Source of the DNA: Desulfosporosinus acidiphilus SJ4 | Lineage (GTDB): Bacteria > Bacillota > Desulfitobacteriia > Desulfitobacteriales > Desulfitobacteriaceae | DNA: 64,000 nt | Assembly: GCF_000255115.2 (NCBI RefSeq) | Contig: NC_018068.1 | Location: 2,451,977-2,515,976, forward strand | Reading direction: 5' to 3' | Shown here: piece after piece, positions 17,247 to 24,886 of the stretch | How the letters are laid out: each line of letters starts with the position of its first letter | Position numbering within the stretch: the first letter of the stretch is position 1 | Made by a program: the position numbers and the translations under genes | Notes under the pieces: generated by a model | Told to the model about the DNA's origin: nothing | What the model saw: only the letters and a program-made list of their open reading frames with translations | Databases searched by the model: none

Positions 17247-17275
17247 GAAAGTATAACTTCCAGTTGTATACTGCC
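17247..17275. repeat. Dispersed palindromic repeat, copy R1
   Basis: GTATAAC-TTCCA-GTTGTATAC forms a hairpin with one bulged G, followed by TGC. The same pattern is at 24096-24119, and looser versions are at 40293-40317 and 41236-41265. It begins directly after the terminator at 17210-17238. Confidence 0.6.
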
Positions 17276-17333
17276 ATAGTTCCCTAATCTTACCACGAGG
17301 CAAACCCCTTCTCAATATTGTATAATGTAGTCG

Positions 17334-17405
17334 TAAGGACAACTGTCCTTAAGTCTTTTTCATGTATATCCTCTTTGTCCCTCCGGGACAGCATAATCGG
17401 AGGGA
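17334..17405 (+). other. Two small hairpins in the gene-free stretch
   Basis: TAAGGAC/GTCCTTA (17334-17340 and 17345-17351) is followed by AGTCTTTTT and looks like a terminator. TCCCTCCG/CGGAGGGA (17378-17385 and 17398-17405) follows. No gene on either strand explains them. Confidence 0.45.
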
Positions 17406-17498
17406 ACCTTTTAAAATTAACGATTGTGCAAATGCAGATGTTCTACTAACAGTCTCTAAGAGGATATTCTGAAAAAATTTAATTTGGATGATGTCCAA

Positions 17499-17544
17499 AT
17501 GACTGCAAATAAGCCTGCCCCTTGGCAGGCTTATTTGCAGTCAT
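17499..17544. terminator. 21-bp perfect hairpin, bidirectional terminator-like
   Basis: The arms 17499-17519 and 17524-17544 are perfect complements around a 4-nt loop; the core is AAGCCTGCC/GGCAGGCTT. It is much longer than usual terminator stems. It is followed by ATTATA on the plus strand, not a strong T-run. Confidence 0.6.
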
Positions 17545-17590
17545 ATTATACTTCCCAATTATGTTAAATCTGAATAATAGCTTTATAAAG

Positions 17591-17620
17591 TGGACAGATC
17601 ATAAATGGATCAGGTAAAAT
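17591..17620 (+). promoter_or_regulatory. Candidate promoter cut off from deoD by an IS
   Basis: TGGACA (17591-17596) and TAAAAT (17615-17620) are 18 bp apart. They end just before the IS1634-family element starts at 17624. Without the IS they would lie about 50 bp in front of deoD. Confidence 0.45.
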
Positions 17621-17623
17621 AAG

Positions 17624-19650
17624 TTAAACTATATCCCGAGTTTGGCGACATATATTTCCAATCCCTTGCGGCGCAAGGGATTCAGGCCTCACCTCTAAAT
17701 ATGTAGTCCTAAATAATTAGCAAAATAAATCAAAAATATACCTAATTATAGGTATTTGTGATATAATATTTGTAGTCCTAATATATTGCTCTTGGAGGCT
17801 ACAAATGTTTCTAAAGAAAGTTACCATTAAAAAAGAAGGCAAAACCTACAGTTACTACAAAATTGTTGCTTCTTATCGAGATAAAGATGGAAAACCCAAG
17901 CACCGTCTCATTCAAAACCTTGGTGTTTTATCCGACGAGGATGCCACAAGGATGAAAATGATTCTTCAGGTTCAGCAGGATGCTGATCTTTCCCTTACTA
18001 AGAGTTCCGATATCGTAGTCACAAAGCATTGGATGTTTCTACCCATCCTTCTATTACATTCGCTGTGGGAGAAATTCAACTTGCATCGCTTTTTCTCTAA
18101 TGGCTTGCTTACAGAAGCGATGGTCCTCAATCGTTGTATAGAACCTCGAAGTAAAATCCATGTCATGGAGTGGGTTCAAGATACGGTTTTACCAGCAATA
18201 CACCGTAGTTCAGCCAAACCTTCTGATTTTGCTGTTTATCGTGAATTAGATGATCTGAACAAGCGGGAATCTGCCTTACAGGCTCATCTCTATCAGCAAC
18301 TTCTGCAGTTTGATCCTTCAGTCGGGGAAGGCTTTTTCTATGACATTACTTCAACTTATTTGGAAGGTAGCAAATGTGTTATTGCCAAGCTGGGTTATTC
18401 GAGAGATCACCGCCCCGACTTGCAACAAATTGTAATCGCATTAATGGTTACTCCTCTTGGTTCTCCTTTCTATTGGAAGGTGCTTGAAGGTAACACTCAG
18501 GACGTCACCACGCTGCCTGACGTGGTCAAAGAATTGAAAAAACGATTTGGTTTGACTCGATGTCATCTTGTATTTGATCGAGGCATGGTGTCCGATGATC
18601 ATTTAAACCTTCTTGAACGGCAAGAACTCACCTATTTGTCGGCAATGGACAAGGATGAGATGGCTAGCCACTCGCTATTCAACGAATTCATGCCAGAGCC
18701 TGCTTCAAAAGATGATTATGAGCAGATACTAGCACTTCATGAATTTCAGCCAACGGATGAAAATCAGTTTTTTTATACACGTGAGGGGCAAATTGATCAG
18801 CGCCGATTCATTTTCTCTTTTGATGTTACTCGATTTTATGAGGACATTGAATCAAGAGAAAAGCGAGTAGCTCAGGCCATGGCTTGGATCACGGAGAAAA
18901 ATGACAGTCTGGCGGTTGCCAAAAAGTCGCGTAATAAGGAAACGATTGAGCGAGATATCAAGACAATGATTGCTAAACGAAAACTCAAATCGGTACTTCT
19001 CGTGACTGTTACGCCTATTGAACTGACAGTAACTAAAAGTGATAAGACGACACGAATTGTACAATCTTTCCGATTATCGGCCGAGATTGATAAGAACAAG
19101 GAACAGCAGAAAAGGCGATTGGACGGAATAACCTGTTTTATTACGAACGATTTGAACATACCACAAAGGGATGTGATTCAAAAGTATCGAGAGAAAAATA
19201 AGATTGAAGAAGCTTTCCGCGAGATGAAATCACAGCTTGCTCTACGCCCTATCTATTTGACACGGCCAGAACGTGTAAAAGCCCATGTGAGCATATGCAT
19301 TATAGCTTACTTGCTGATAAACTCAATCGAGATAATCCTCAGGAATTCAGGAATCGCACTATCATCTGAAGAGCTACTAAGGCAGGTAAGCAGTTGTCAA
19401 TTAAATCAGGTTGGCTTAAAAAGCTCTACCCAACGTTCTCTAACTATTACGGAGATGACGGAACAGCAGGAACAATGGGTCAAATTGTTTCATTGCGAAA
19501 AAATGATGAAACCAAAAGTGATCAACCAATTTGATGATTTCTTACTGAAAAACACGTTGTAGTGACAAAAATTAATTTACACATGGTCTAAAGCCTTGCT
19601 ACGTCCAGTACTGGTAAAAAATGTCGCCAAACTCGGGCTATATAGTTTAA
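17624..19650 (+). mobile_element. IS1634-family insertion sequence (about 2.03 kb)
   Basis: The ends are long inverted repeats: 17624-17651 and the complement at 19621-19650. They differ by a 2-nt insertion and share TTAAACTATAT and CCCGAGTTTGGCGACAT. TTAA at the outer ends is palindromic, so it could be target duplication or part of the repeat. An 11-bp stem-loop (17660-17682) and duplicated TGTAGTCCTAA words (near 17702 and 17771) lie between the left end and the transposase gene. The right end stops 2-3 bp before the deoD ribosome site. Confidence 0.85.
17805..19562 (+). CDS. IS1634-family transposase
   Basis: This 585-aa DDE transposase begins MFLKKVTIKKEGKTYSYYKIVASYRDKDG, typical of the IS1634 family. 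Catalytic-domain stretches include GEGFFYDITSTYLEG with the first Asp, CHLVFDRGMVSDDHL with the second, and KIEEAFREMKSQLALRPIY with the Glu. GGAGG lies 8 nt before the ATG, and a TATAAT-like box is present upstream at 17762. The frame is complete, so the element may be functional. Confidence 0.93.
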   Translation: MFLKKVTIKKEGKTYSYYKIVASYRDKDGKPKHRLIQNLGVLSDEDATRMKMILQVQQDADLSLTKSSDIVVTKHWMFLPILLLHSLWEKFNLHRFFSNGLLTEAMVLNRCIEPRSKIHVMEWVQDTVLPAIHRSSAKPSDFAVYRELDDLNKRESALQAHLYQQLLQFDPSVGEGFFYDITSTYLEGSKCVIAKLGYSRDHRPDLQQIVIALMVTPLGSPFYWKVLEGNTQDVTTLPDVVKELKKRFGLTRCHLVFDRGMVSDDHLNLLERQELTYLSAMDKDEMASHSLFNEFMPEPASKDDYEQILALHEFQPTDENQFFYTREGQIDQRRFIFSFDVTRFYEDIESREKRVAQAMAWITEKNDSLAVAKKSRNKETIERDIKTMIAKRKLKSVLLVTVTPIELTVTKSDKTTRIVQSFRLSAEIDKNKEQQKRRLDGITCFITNDLNIPQRDVIQKYREKNKIEEAFREMKSQLALRPIYLTRPERVKAHVSICIIAYLLINSIEIILRNSGIALSSEELLRQVSSCQLNQVGLKSSTQRSLTITEMTEQQEQWVKLFHCEKMMKPKVINQFDDFLLKNTL

Positions 19651-19667
19651 TTAGGAAGGTGAATTTC

Positions 19668-20381
19668 ATGAGTATACATATTGGTGCTAAACAAGGTGAG
19701 ATTGCAAGTACTGTTCTTTTGCCAGGCGATCCATTGCGGGCAAAGTTCATTGCGGAAACGTTCCTCAAAGATGTTGTTTGTTATAATGAAGTCAGAGGAA
19801 TGTATGGATTTACAGGAACCTATCAAGGAAAACGTATCTCTGTGCAAGGAACAGGTATGGGGATGCCTTCAATATCAATTTATGTCAACGAACTTATTAC
19901 TGAATATAAGGTTCAGAATTTAATTCGCATTGGAACTTGCGGTGCCATGCAGGACGATATTCACCTAAAAGATGTCATTTTGGCCATGAGTGTATCTACG
20001 GATTCCAGCATGAACAAGCTTAGATTTAATAACATGGACTATGCTCCAACGGCTGATTTTTCCTTGCTTATGAAAGCTTATAATAATGCGCAAAAATTGG
20101 GAGTCCAGGTTCGGGTGGGAAATATATTAAGTACCGATACGTTTTACGGCGATGACCCTGATGAATGGAAACACTGGGCTAAGTTTGGAGTTTTGGCAGT
20201 GGAAATGGAAGCAGCAGCCTTATATACGTTGGCGGCTAAGTTTAAGGTAAAAGCACTTGGGATTATGACCGTAAGTGATAGTCTTATTACCCACGAAATC
20301 ACAACCTCCGAAGAGCGGCAGAAAACTTTCCGCAACATGATCGAGATCGCTCTGCAAACGACCTTAGAACTGGATGTTTAA
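19668..20381 (+). CDS. deoD: Purine-nucleoside phosphorylase (DeoD type)
   Basis: It cleaves purine (deoxy)nucleosides with phosphate in salvage. The start at 19668 ([14 protein letters not shown]) has AGGAAGG 8 nt upstream and gives 237 aa, close to the hexameric E. coli enzyme (239). An upstream extension would begin inside an IS and is rejected. Motifs are [14 protein letters not shown], the phosphate-site RIGTCGAMQ and [13 protein letters not shown]. The IS1634 element ends just before the ribosome site, so the native promoter appears displaced by 2 kb. Expression would depend on read-through from the IS or a promoter in its end. Confidence 0.95.
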   Translation: MSIHIGAKQGEIASTVLLPGDPLRAKFIAETFLKDVVCYNEVRGMYGFTGTYQGKRISVQGTGMGMPSISIYVNELITEYKVQNLIRIGTCGAMQDDIHLKDVILAMSVSTDSSMNKLRFNNMDYAPTADFSLLMKAYNNAQKLGVQVRVGNILSTDTFYGDDPDEWKHWAKFGVLAVEMEAAALYTLAAKFKVKALGIMTVSDSLITHEITTSEERQKTFRNMIEIALQTTLELDV

Positions 20382-20446
20382 TCAATAGGATGATTAATTG
20401 CAAATTTCTTTGATCTTGTTGTATGTTTCAAAGGGGGTTAAATTCA

Positions 20447-21274
20447 ATGCCCTTGGATAATCCTTTAGAAGTATATAAGTTACTCCCAAAATCAAATTGC
20501 AAACTTTGTGGCTTGGCTTCTTGTCTGGCCTTTGCATCTGCCATAATCAAGGGAGAAAAACACCTTACAGAATGTCCTCATTTAGATAGGAAATTCATCG
20601 AGGAAATTGAAGGGAAAATCGTTCGGCAATTGACCCAGGAAGAGCAACTTAAAAATGTCCTTGAACCATTAAAAAAGGAAATTAGCAGAGTAGATTTTTC
20701 TAAATCAGCAGAACGATTAGGAGCCGGTCTTTCAGGAAAAAAACTGAGTATTAGGTGCTTGGGAAAGGATTTCACAGTTGATTCTGAAGGTAATGTAATA
20801 TCTGACTGCCATCTCAACGTTTGGGTTATAACACCGCTACTCAATTATATCATTCAAGGAGCGGGCAATGATCCGACCGGAAAATGGGTTCCCTTCAGGG
20901 AATTAAGCAAGGAGACAGTATGGAATAGTTTCTTTCATCAAAGGTTTGAAAAGCCTTTAAAATTGCTTCTAGATGCCCATCCGGATTTGATCGAAGATAT
21001 GATATATATTTTTAGCGGAAAACCAGTTAAAGCTCACTTTGATTCAGATATTTCCCTCGCCTTGTATCCATTACCTAAAGTGCCTATTCTAATATGCTAT
21101 ACTAAACTAACTGAAGACCTTGAGTCAAAAATCAATGTATTTTTTGATGAAACTGCAGGAACAAATCTTCATATAGATTCCATTTATCGACTATGCATGG
21201 GCCTTTTAGTGATGTTTCGAAAAATTTCCTTACGACACTTAGGCTCTCCAAGAGACGGAGTTAGTGTAATTTAG
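20447..21274 (+). CDS. DUF3786 protein with N-terminal Fe-S cluster motif
   Basis: The N-terminal 45 residues carry Cys18, Cys21, Cys26 and Cys43 (CxxCGxxxCxxFA...C). This is the four-Cys [4Fe-4S] motif of the kind in corrinoid Fe-S proteins and Rnf/CODH-associated proteins. The rest (about residues 90-275) fits the DUF3786 family seen in anaerobes. The start at 20447 has AAGGGGG upstream. It has no membrane segment and is cytoplasmic. It follows deoD by 65 bp and could be co-transcribed, though no functional link is obvious. The specific role is unknown; methyl/corrinoid or redox chemistry is only a family-based guess. Confidence 0.75.
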   Translation: MPLDNPLEVYKLLPKSNCKLCGLASCLAFASAIIKGEKHLTECPHLDRKFIEEIEGKIVRQLTQEEQLKNVLEPLKKEISRVDFSKSAERLGAGLSGKKLSIRCLGKDFTVDSEGNVISDCHLNVWVITPLLNYIIQGAGNDPTGKWVPFRELSKETVWNSFFHQRFEKPLKLLLDAHPDLIEDMIYIFSGKPVKAHFDSDISLALYPLPKVPILICYTKLTEDLESKINVFFDETAGTNLHIDSIYRLCMGLLVMFRKISLRHLGSPRDGVSVI

Positions 21275-21418
21275 CATAGCTGATCAATTATTTTATTAAT
21301 ATGAAGGTTTTAAGTTTCAACGCCATCTATGGAAGGGCGGTATGTTACCTCATACTTGGGAATTGTACCGCTGTGCGCTACGAATAATGTTGTTAATTAC
21401 AGTCTAGGAGGGGGAAAT

Positions 21419-21664
21419 ATGCCAAAATTGTCCAAAGTTCTTTGGTCTATCGCAATTTTTGGGGTGGTAATCACCATGGCAGCCTTCACCTTCGGAATCA
21501 TCTTAATAGGAGTTATCATGGTAGGAGCAATCGGGATTTTGCGCTTATATTGGAGAAGAAAATATTCCGGACTGTTTCACAAACCTTCGAAACACTTTTC
21601 CACGGGTGAAGTTATTGATATTACTCCTGAATATAGATCAGACAATTTAAGATTGAAACCATAA
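21419..21664 (+). CDS. Small membrane protein (81 aa), unknown
   Basis: The ATG at 21419 follows a very strong AGGAGGGGG site; an upstream extension to 21329 lacks one. Residues 9-45 form two closely spaced membrane helices (LWSIAIFGVVITMAAFTF and IILIGVIMVGAIGIL). A basic patch RLYWRRKYSG follows, then a polar tail. A strong terminator follows at 21668. I do not recognise the family. Confidence 0.75.
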   Translation: MPKLSKVLWSIAIFGVVITMAAFTFGIILIGVIMVGAIGILRLYWRRKYSGLFHKPSKHFSTGEVIDITPEYRSDNLRLKP

Positions 21665-21667
21665 CAT

Positions 21668-21704
21668 AAACAGCCGCCTCCTTTCATGAGGCGGCTGTTT
21701 ATAT
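21668..21704 (+). terminator. Strong intrinsic terminator
   Basis: AAACAGCCGCCTC (21668-21680) pairs perfectly with GAGGCGGCTGTTT (21688-21700) around a 7-nt loop. A-rich and T-rich flanks mean it can serve both the 81-aa gene and the opposing small gene at 21736-21945. Confidence 0.85.
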
Positions 21705-21735
21705 GAACATGAGCTTGCGAAATTGATAGACAAGA

Positions 21736-21945
21736 TTAACGAACTCTTCTGAATGGCATTCGAGGAGCGTATTGTACCCTGTTTGAAAAGTCATCATAGG
21801 AACTAATACCCTTTTTCGCTAGGAAACGCTGCATGCCGTTTGGCATGGGTCGATTTACTTGATTTAAAAATTCAGTATTTTCCCCTGCATCCGTACTGCC
21901 GAGTTCTCCTCCTTGATTCAAGACGCGATTTCTTCCAAGAAACAT
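21736..21945 (-). CDS. Small unknown protein (69 aa)
   Basis: The ATG at 21945 is preceded on the minus strand by a textbook GGAGGTG site. The product starts MFLGRNRVLNQGGELG and ends with an Arg-rich tail (MPFRRVR). It contains PNGMQRFLAKKGISSYDDFSN, which looks like a short amphipathic helix. It has no Cys, signal or membrane segment. No family is recognised; a role as a small sporulation-type protein is possible but unsupported. Confidence 0.7.
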   Translation of the reverse strand: MFLGRNRVLNQGGELGSTDAGENTEFLNQVNRPMPNGMQRFLAKKGISSYDDFSNRVQYAPRMPFRRVR

Positions 21946-22035
21946 CTTTTGGCACCTCCTTATTAACCAATATATGCCAATATCCTGGGTTTGTTTTATT
22001 CAAGCAAAAAATAACTGGAAAACATTTAAGGACAA

Positions 22036-22095
22036 ATTAGTTGCAATAACAACTAATCTGCTTTATAATCTAAAAAGGTTGCTATTGCAACTAAT
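22036..22095 (+). promoter_or_regulatory. Promoter with two MarR-type operators
   Basis: TTGCAA (22041-22046) and TATAAT (22064-22069) are 17 bp apart. A palindrome, ATTAGTTG/CAACTAAT (22036-22057), overlaps the -35. A second site, GGTTGC-TATT-GCAACTAAT (22077-22095), lies over the predicted start of transcription. The shared half-site GTTGC/GCAAC and the position suggest autorepression by the MarR regulator that follows. Confidence 0.75.
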
Positions 22096-22137
22096 CTAAA
22101 ACTAATCATGGGTCAATGATTTAAGGTGGGGGTAAGT

Positions 22138-22602
22138 TTGAAAAATGAGTATTTAATCGGCCGATACATTTCTACCCTTTATCGTTATGGTCAGTCCTAT
22201 TCAACAAAAAGGTTAGAAACTTTAAATATTGGCAGTGGATATGGGTTGATGATGAGACTTTATCGCCAAGATGGTCAAAGTCAGGAAGAGTTATCTAATT
22301 TCTTAAAAATTGATAAAGGAACAACTGCAAAAACTCTTAAGCGGCTTGAAGATGAAGGCTATTTACTAAGAAAAATTGACGAAAAGGATAGGCGTGCTTA
22401 TAAAGTTTTCCTAACGCCTAAGGGTTACAGCGTTATTCCCGAAATCCAAAGTGTAATTATGGATTGGGAAAACCTTATCACTTCTGGTTTTAATGACGAG
22501 GAAATTCGTAAGGTTGAAGCGATTTTACGTAGAATGGCTGAAAACGCAGCAAATTACAAAATAGAACTTGAAGAGAAAGAGCGTGAGAAAAGTGGATTAT
22601 AA
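22138..22602 (+). CDS. MarR-family transcriptional regulator
   Basis: This 154-aa winged-helix repressor has the recognition region SQEELSNFLKIDKGTTAKTLKRLEDEGYL and the wing DEKDRRAYKVFLTPKG, diagnostic for MarR. The start is taken as TTG 22138, with AAGGTGGGGG just upstream; a GTG at 22126 lies within that ribosome site. It overlaps the downstream MFS gene and is preceded by two palindromic operators. It most likely represses its own promoter and the efflux pump until a ligand binds. Confidence 0.9.
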   Translation: MKNEYLIGRYISTLYRYGQSYSTKRLETLNIGSGYGLMMRLYRQDGQSQEELSNFLKIDKGTTAKTLKRLEDEGYLLRKIDEKDRRAYKVFLTPKGYSVIPEIQSVIMDWENLITSGFNDEEIRKVEAILRRMAENAANYKIELEEKEREKSGL

Positions 22603-24019
22603 ATGGAAAGCCTTGTCATGTACTTCCCTTGGAGCCTTGCTTTCTGTGTTGAGCAGCAATACGCTAATTATTGCCCTGCCTGATATCATGAAAGAATTGC
22701 ATGCCAGTATGAACTCCATCATTTGGACTGTCATGATCTATATGTTAGTTATAACTATTCTCGTTCCCTCCATCGGTAGAATTGCTGATATGATAGGACG
22801 AAAAAAACTCTTTGTCAGTGGATTCGTTATTTTTACCATTGGTTCCCTGCTTTGCGGGTTTTCCCAAACTGCTTGGCAGCTTATTCTTTTTAGACTAATA
22901 CAATCTATCGGCGGGGCGTTACTTTTAGCTGTGAGTACTCCTATTGTTGCAGATGCTTTTTCCCGGGGGGAACTTGGCAAGGCCCTGGGGATAAACGGTA
23001 TGATTATCAGCGTTGGTTCAGTTATTGGTCCGATCTTAGGAGGGGCATTTGTTACTATTGGCTGGAGATGGATCTTCTATATTAATCTCCCCATAGGGAT
23101 CATAGGAAGCATTTGGGCATGGTCACAGATAAAAGAAGTTGAGCGGCTTCCTCAAAAACAATCCTTTGACTGGTTAGGAACTATATTCTTTACCATTGGC
23201 ATGCTAGCTTTATTAGTTGCTCTAACTTTAGGCGGATTTAAAGGTTGGTTGAATCTCTCAACATTAGTCCTCTTTGCGTTGGCTCTTATTTTTATGGTTG
23301 CGTTTGTTCAAATTGAAAATAAAATTAAAGAACCCATGCTGGATTTAAGTCTCTTCAAAACAAGGATCTTAGCGTTTGCTCTAACAAGCAATCTGTTAAA
23401 TGGGATAGCGCGAGGAGCTGTTACCTTCTTGCTGGTATTTTACTTTCAAGGAATTAAAGCTATAGATCCGGTGATGGCTGGGATTCTCTTGTCGCCTTTT
23501 GCTGTATCCATGATGATAATGGCTCCGATCAGCGGAAAACTCTCTGATCGTTATGGTTCGAGGGTTCTCAGTTCTCTGGGCTTACTCATCTCAGCTTTAG
23601 GACTTATCGGTATGGTGGAAATCAAAGAATCCACGTCGATTCTCGAATTAGCCATTTGGATGTTTATTGCCGGACTTGGTTCAGGGATGTTTTTCTCACC
23701 TAACACCAGTGCCATTATGGGAGCGGTAGCTCCACAAAGAAGAGGCATCGCAGGTGGAGTAAGAACGATGATGAATAATGCAGGTAGTGTAATCAGCATG
23801 GCTCTTTCAATGGCAATTATATCTTCAAGCATAACCCCGGAGGCACTGCAGGGCCTTTTTGCCGGCACCCAAGTTGGCTCGCAAGGGATTGCCGTAGCTC
23901 AGTTCATTGGGGGATTAAGAACTGCATTTGCTATTTCTTTTGGCATGAGTCTACTGGCCGCCATTATTTCCTATATGCGCGGCAGTGAATCTTCGACGTT
24001 GGTTTCGGAAAATATGTAA
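22583..24019 (+). CDS. MFS drug-efflux transporter, 14-TM DHA2 type
   Basis: This is a proton-driven multidrug exporter of the EmrB/QacA type (about 478 aa). It shows the first-helix ALPDIMKELHASMNSIIWTVMIYML pattern, the loop motif GRIADMIGRKKLF and the helix-5 antiporter motif SVGSVIGPILGGAF. The start is uncertain: GTG 22583 has an AG-rich stretch upstream, while TTG 22568 and GTG 22592 are alternatives. All overlap the end of the MarR gene, so translation is coupled. The substrate is unknown; control by the adjacent MarR suggests a toxic compound or antibiotic. Confidence 0.9.
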   Translation: MRKVDYKWKALSCTSLGALLSVLSSNTLIIALPDIMKELHASMNSIIWTVMIYMLVITILVPSIGRIADMIGRKKLFVSGFVIFTIGSLLCGFSQTAWQLILFRLIQSIGGALLLAVSTPIVADAFSRGELGKALGINGMIISVGSVIGPILGGAFVTIGWRWIFYINLPIGIIGSIWAWSQIKEVERLPQKQSFDWLGTIFFTIGMLALLVALTLGGFKGWLNLSTLVLFALALIFMVAFVQIENKIKEPMLDLSLFKTRILAFALTSNLLNGIARGAVTFLLVFYFQGIKAIDPVMAGILLSPFAVSMMIMAPISGKLSDRYGSRVLSSLGLLISALGLIGMVEIKESTSILELAIWMFIAGLGSGMFFSPNTSAIMGAVAPQRRGIAGGVRTMMNNAGSVISMALSMAIISSSITPEALQGLFAGTQVGSQGIAVAQFIGGLRTAFAISFGMSLLAAIISYMRGSESSTLVSENM

Positions 24020-24043
24020 TAACTATTAACGAACGTTACAGCA

Positions 24044-24085
24044 AATAACTCCGCCTGATTGATTTTTCAGGCGGAGTTATTTTTA
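24044..24085 (+). terminator. Intrinsic terminator after the MFS gene
   Basis: AATAACTCCGCCTGA (24044-24058) pairs with TCAGGCGGAGTTATT (24067-24081), followed by TTTT. Confidence 0.88.
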
Positions 24086-24090
24086 CGGTA

Positions 24091-24180
24091 AGGAAGTATA
24101 ACTTTCGGTTGTATACTGCAAGAAGAGTCAATACGTGCGAAGACATTGACTTCATCTTCTAGCCTAGGTCAACGAGGAAG
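24091..24180. repeat. Dispersed palindromic repeat, copy R2
   Basis: GTATAAC-TTTCG-GTTGTATAC forms the hairpin at 24096-24116. The following TGCAAGAAGAGTCAATACG matches 41256-41280 with two changes in 24 bases, and GCGAAGAC recurs at 30227-30234. It starts straight after a terminator T-run. The remaining bases up to 24238 include a further AGGCCAGATGGCCA hairpin. Confidence 0.6.
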
Positions 24181-24238
24181 CCGCAGGCCAGATGGCCAAG
24201 TGTCGAGGGAGCAGGTAAGGATTTCTTTATCACTGTTT

Positions 24239-24721
24239 TTACTGATTCAGACTTAGTCTGCAGCCCATTCCATTGCCGCCTCCCATGCCGAAACCATTTC
24301 CTCCGCGCCCCATACCTTGACCGCGATGGAGACCTGAACCATTGCCAAGTCCCAGCCCGTAGGTTTTTCCGAGAGCATTGCCTGTTCCATCACATACAGC
24401 CTGATTGTTTTTAAGTGCTGTATAGATTTGATCAGCCTGCTGTTGTGTTAATTGACCGTCCTGAACTTTTTGATCCAGGATAGCTTTTTTTTGTTCTAAC
24501 ATTTGAGCCTGGAATTCTTCCAGTTTTCCTGCGTCTTTGGCTATTGTTCCGTAAGTTTTGCCTGAAGCCCTTTCTTGGACTACGTCGGACACTGATTTGC
24601 CGGTTACACTGGCGGCTATGTCGGCAGGTGTCTTAGTGATGACGGCTGCATAGGCTGTTCCGGCACCCCCTAACATCACTGCCATTGTTGCTGCAACTAG
24701 AATTTTTTTAAAGGTTTTCAT
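24239..24721 (-). CDS. Exported DUF2680 (YckD-like) protein with Gly-rich tail
   Basis: This 160-aa precursor starts MKTFKKILVAATMAVMLG and has a signal peptide with likely cleavage after AYA (residue 25). The mature part has a DUF2680-type helical domain (about 30-105), including LTQQQADQIYTALKNNQ, then a Gly/Met-rich tail with Cys110 and Cys154. The start at 24721 is the only ATG giving a clean signal peptide. It is transcribed divergently from a two-component system, whose sensor has a similar Gly-rich segment outside the membrane. The role is unknown; an envelope-stress or metal-related accessory protein is inferred from location only. Confidence 0.8.
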   Translation of the reverse strand: MKTFKKILVAATMAVMLGGAGTAYAAVITKTPADIAASVTGKSVSDVVQERASGKTYGTIAKDAGKLEEFQAQMLEQKKAILDQKVQDGQLTQQQADQIYTALKNNQAVCDGTGNALGKTYGLGLGNGSGLHRGQGMGRGGNGFGMGGGNGMGCRLSLNQ

Positions 24722-24782
24722 TGTTCTGCACACCCTTTCAATTATATTTACAGTGATAAGATACAAATAAAATGTGGCAAAA

Positions 24783-24863
24783 TTATGACAAAAGTTTGAA
24801 CCTCTTATGACATGAAAGGTGCCACAAATATGTCACAATCAAACGGTTAAATAATGGTAAAAT
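24783..24863. promoter_or_regulatory. Divergent control region with direct repeats, two-component promoter
   Basis: TTATGACA occurs at 24783-24790 and 24805-24812, 22 bp apart (two helical turns). That is the arrangement expected for an OmpR-type regulator. ATGTCACA at 24830-24837 may be a further half site. A TAAAAT -10 lies at 24858-24863 for the response-regulator gene, with only a weak -35. Confidence 0.55.
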
Positions 24864-24886
24864 AGACTTGGAGTAGGGGGACGAAT

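Noticed and set aside
19596-19667. 24-residue N-terminal extension of DeoD
   Set aside because: It would be encoded by the IS right end; a proper ribosome site and the family's normal N-terminus begin at 19668.
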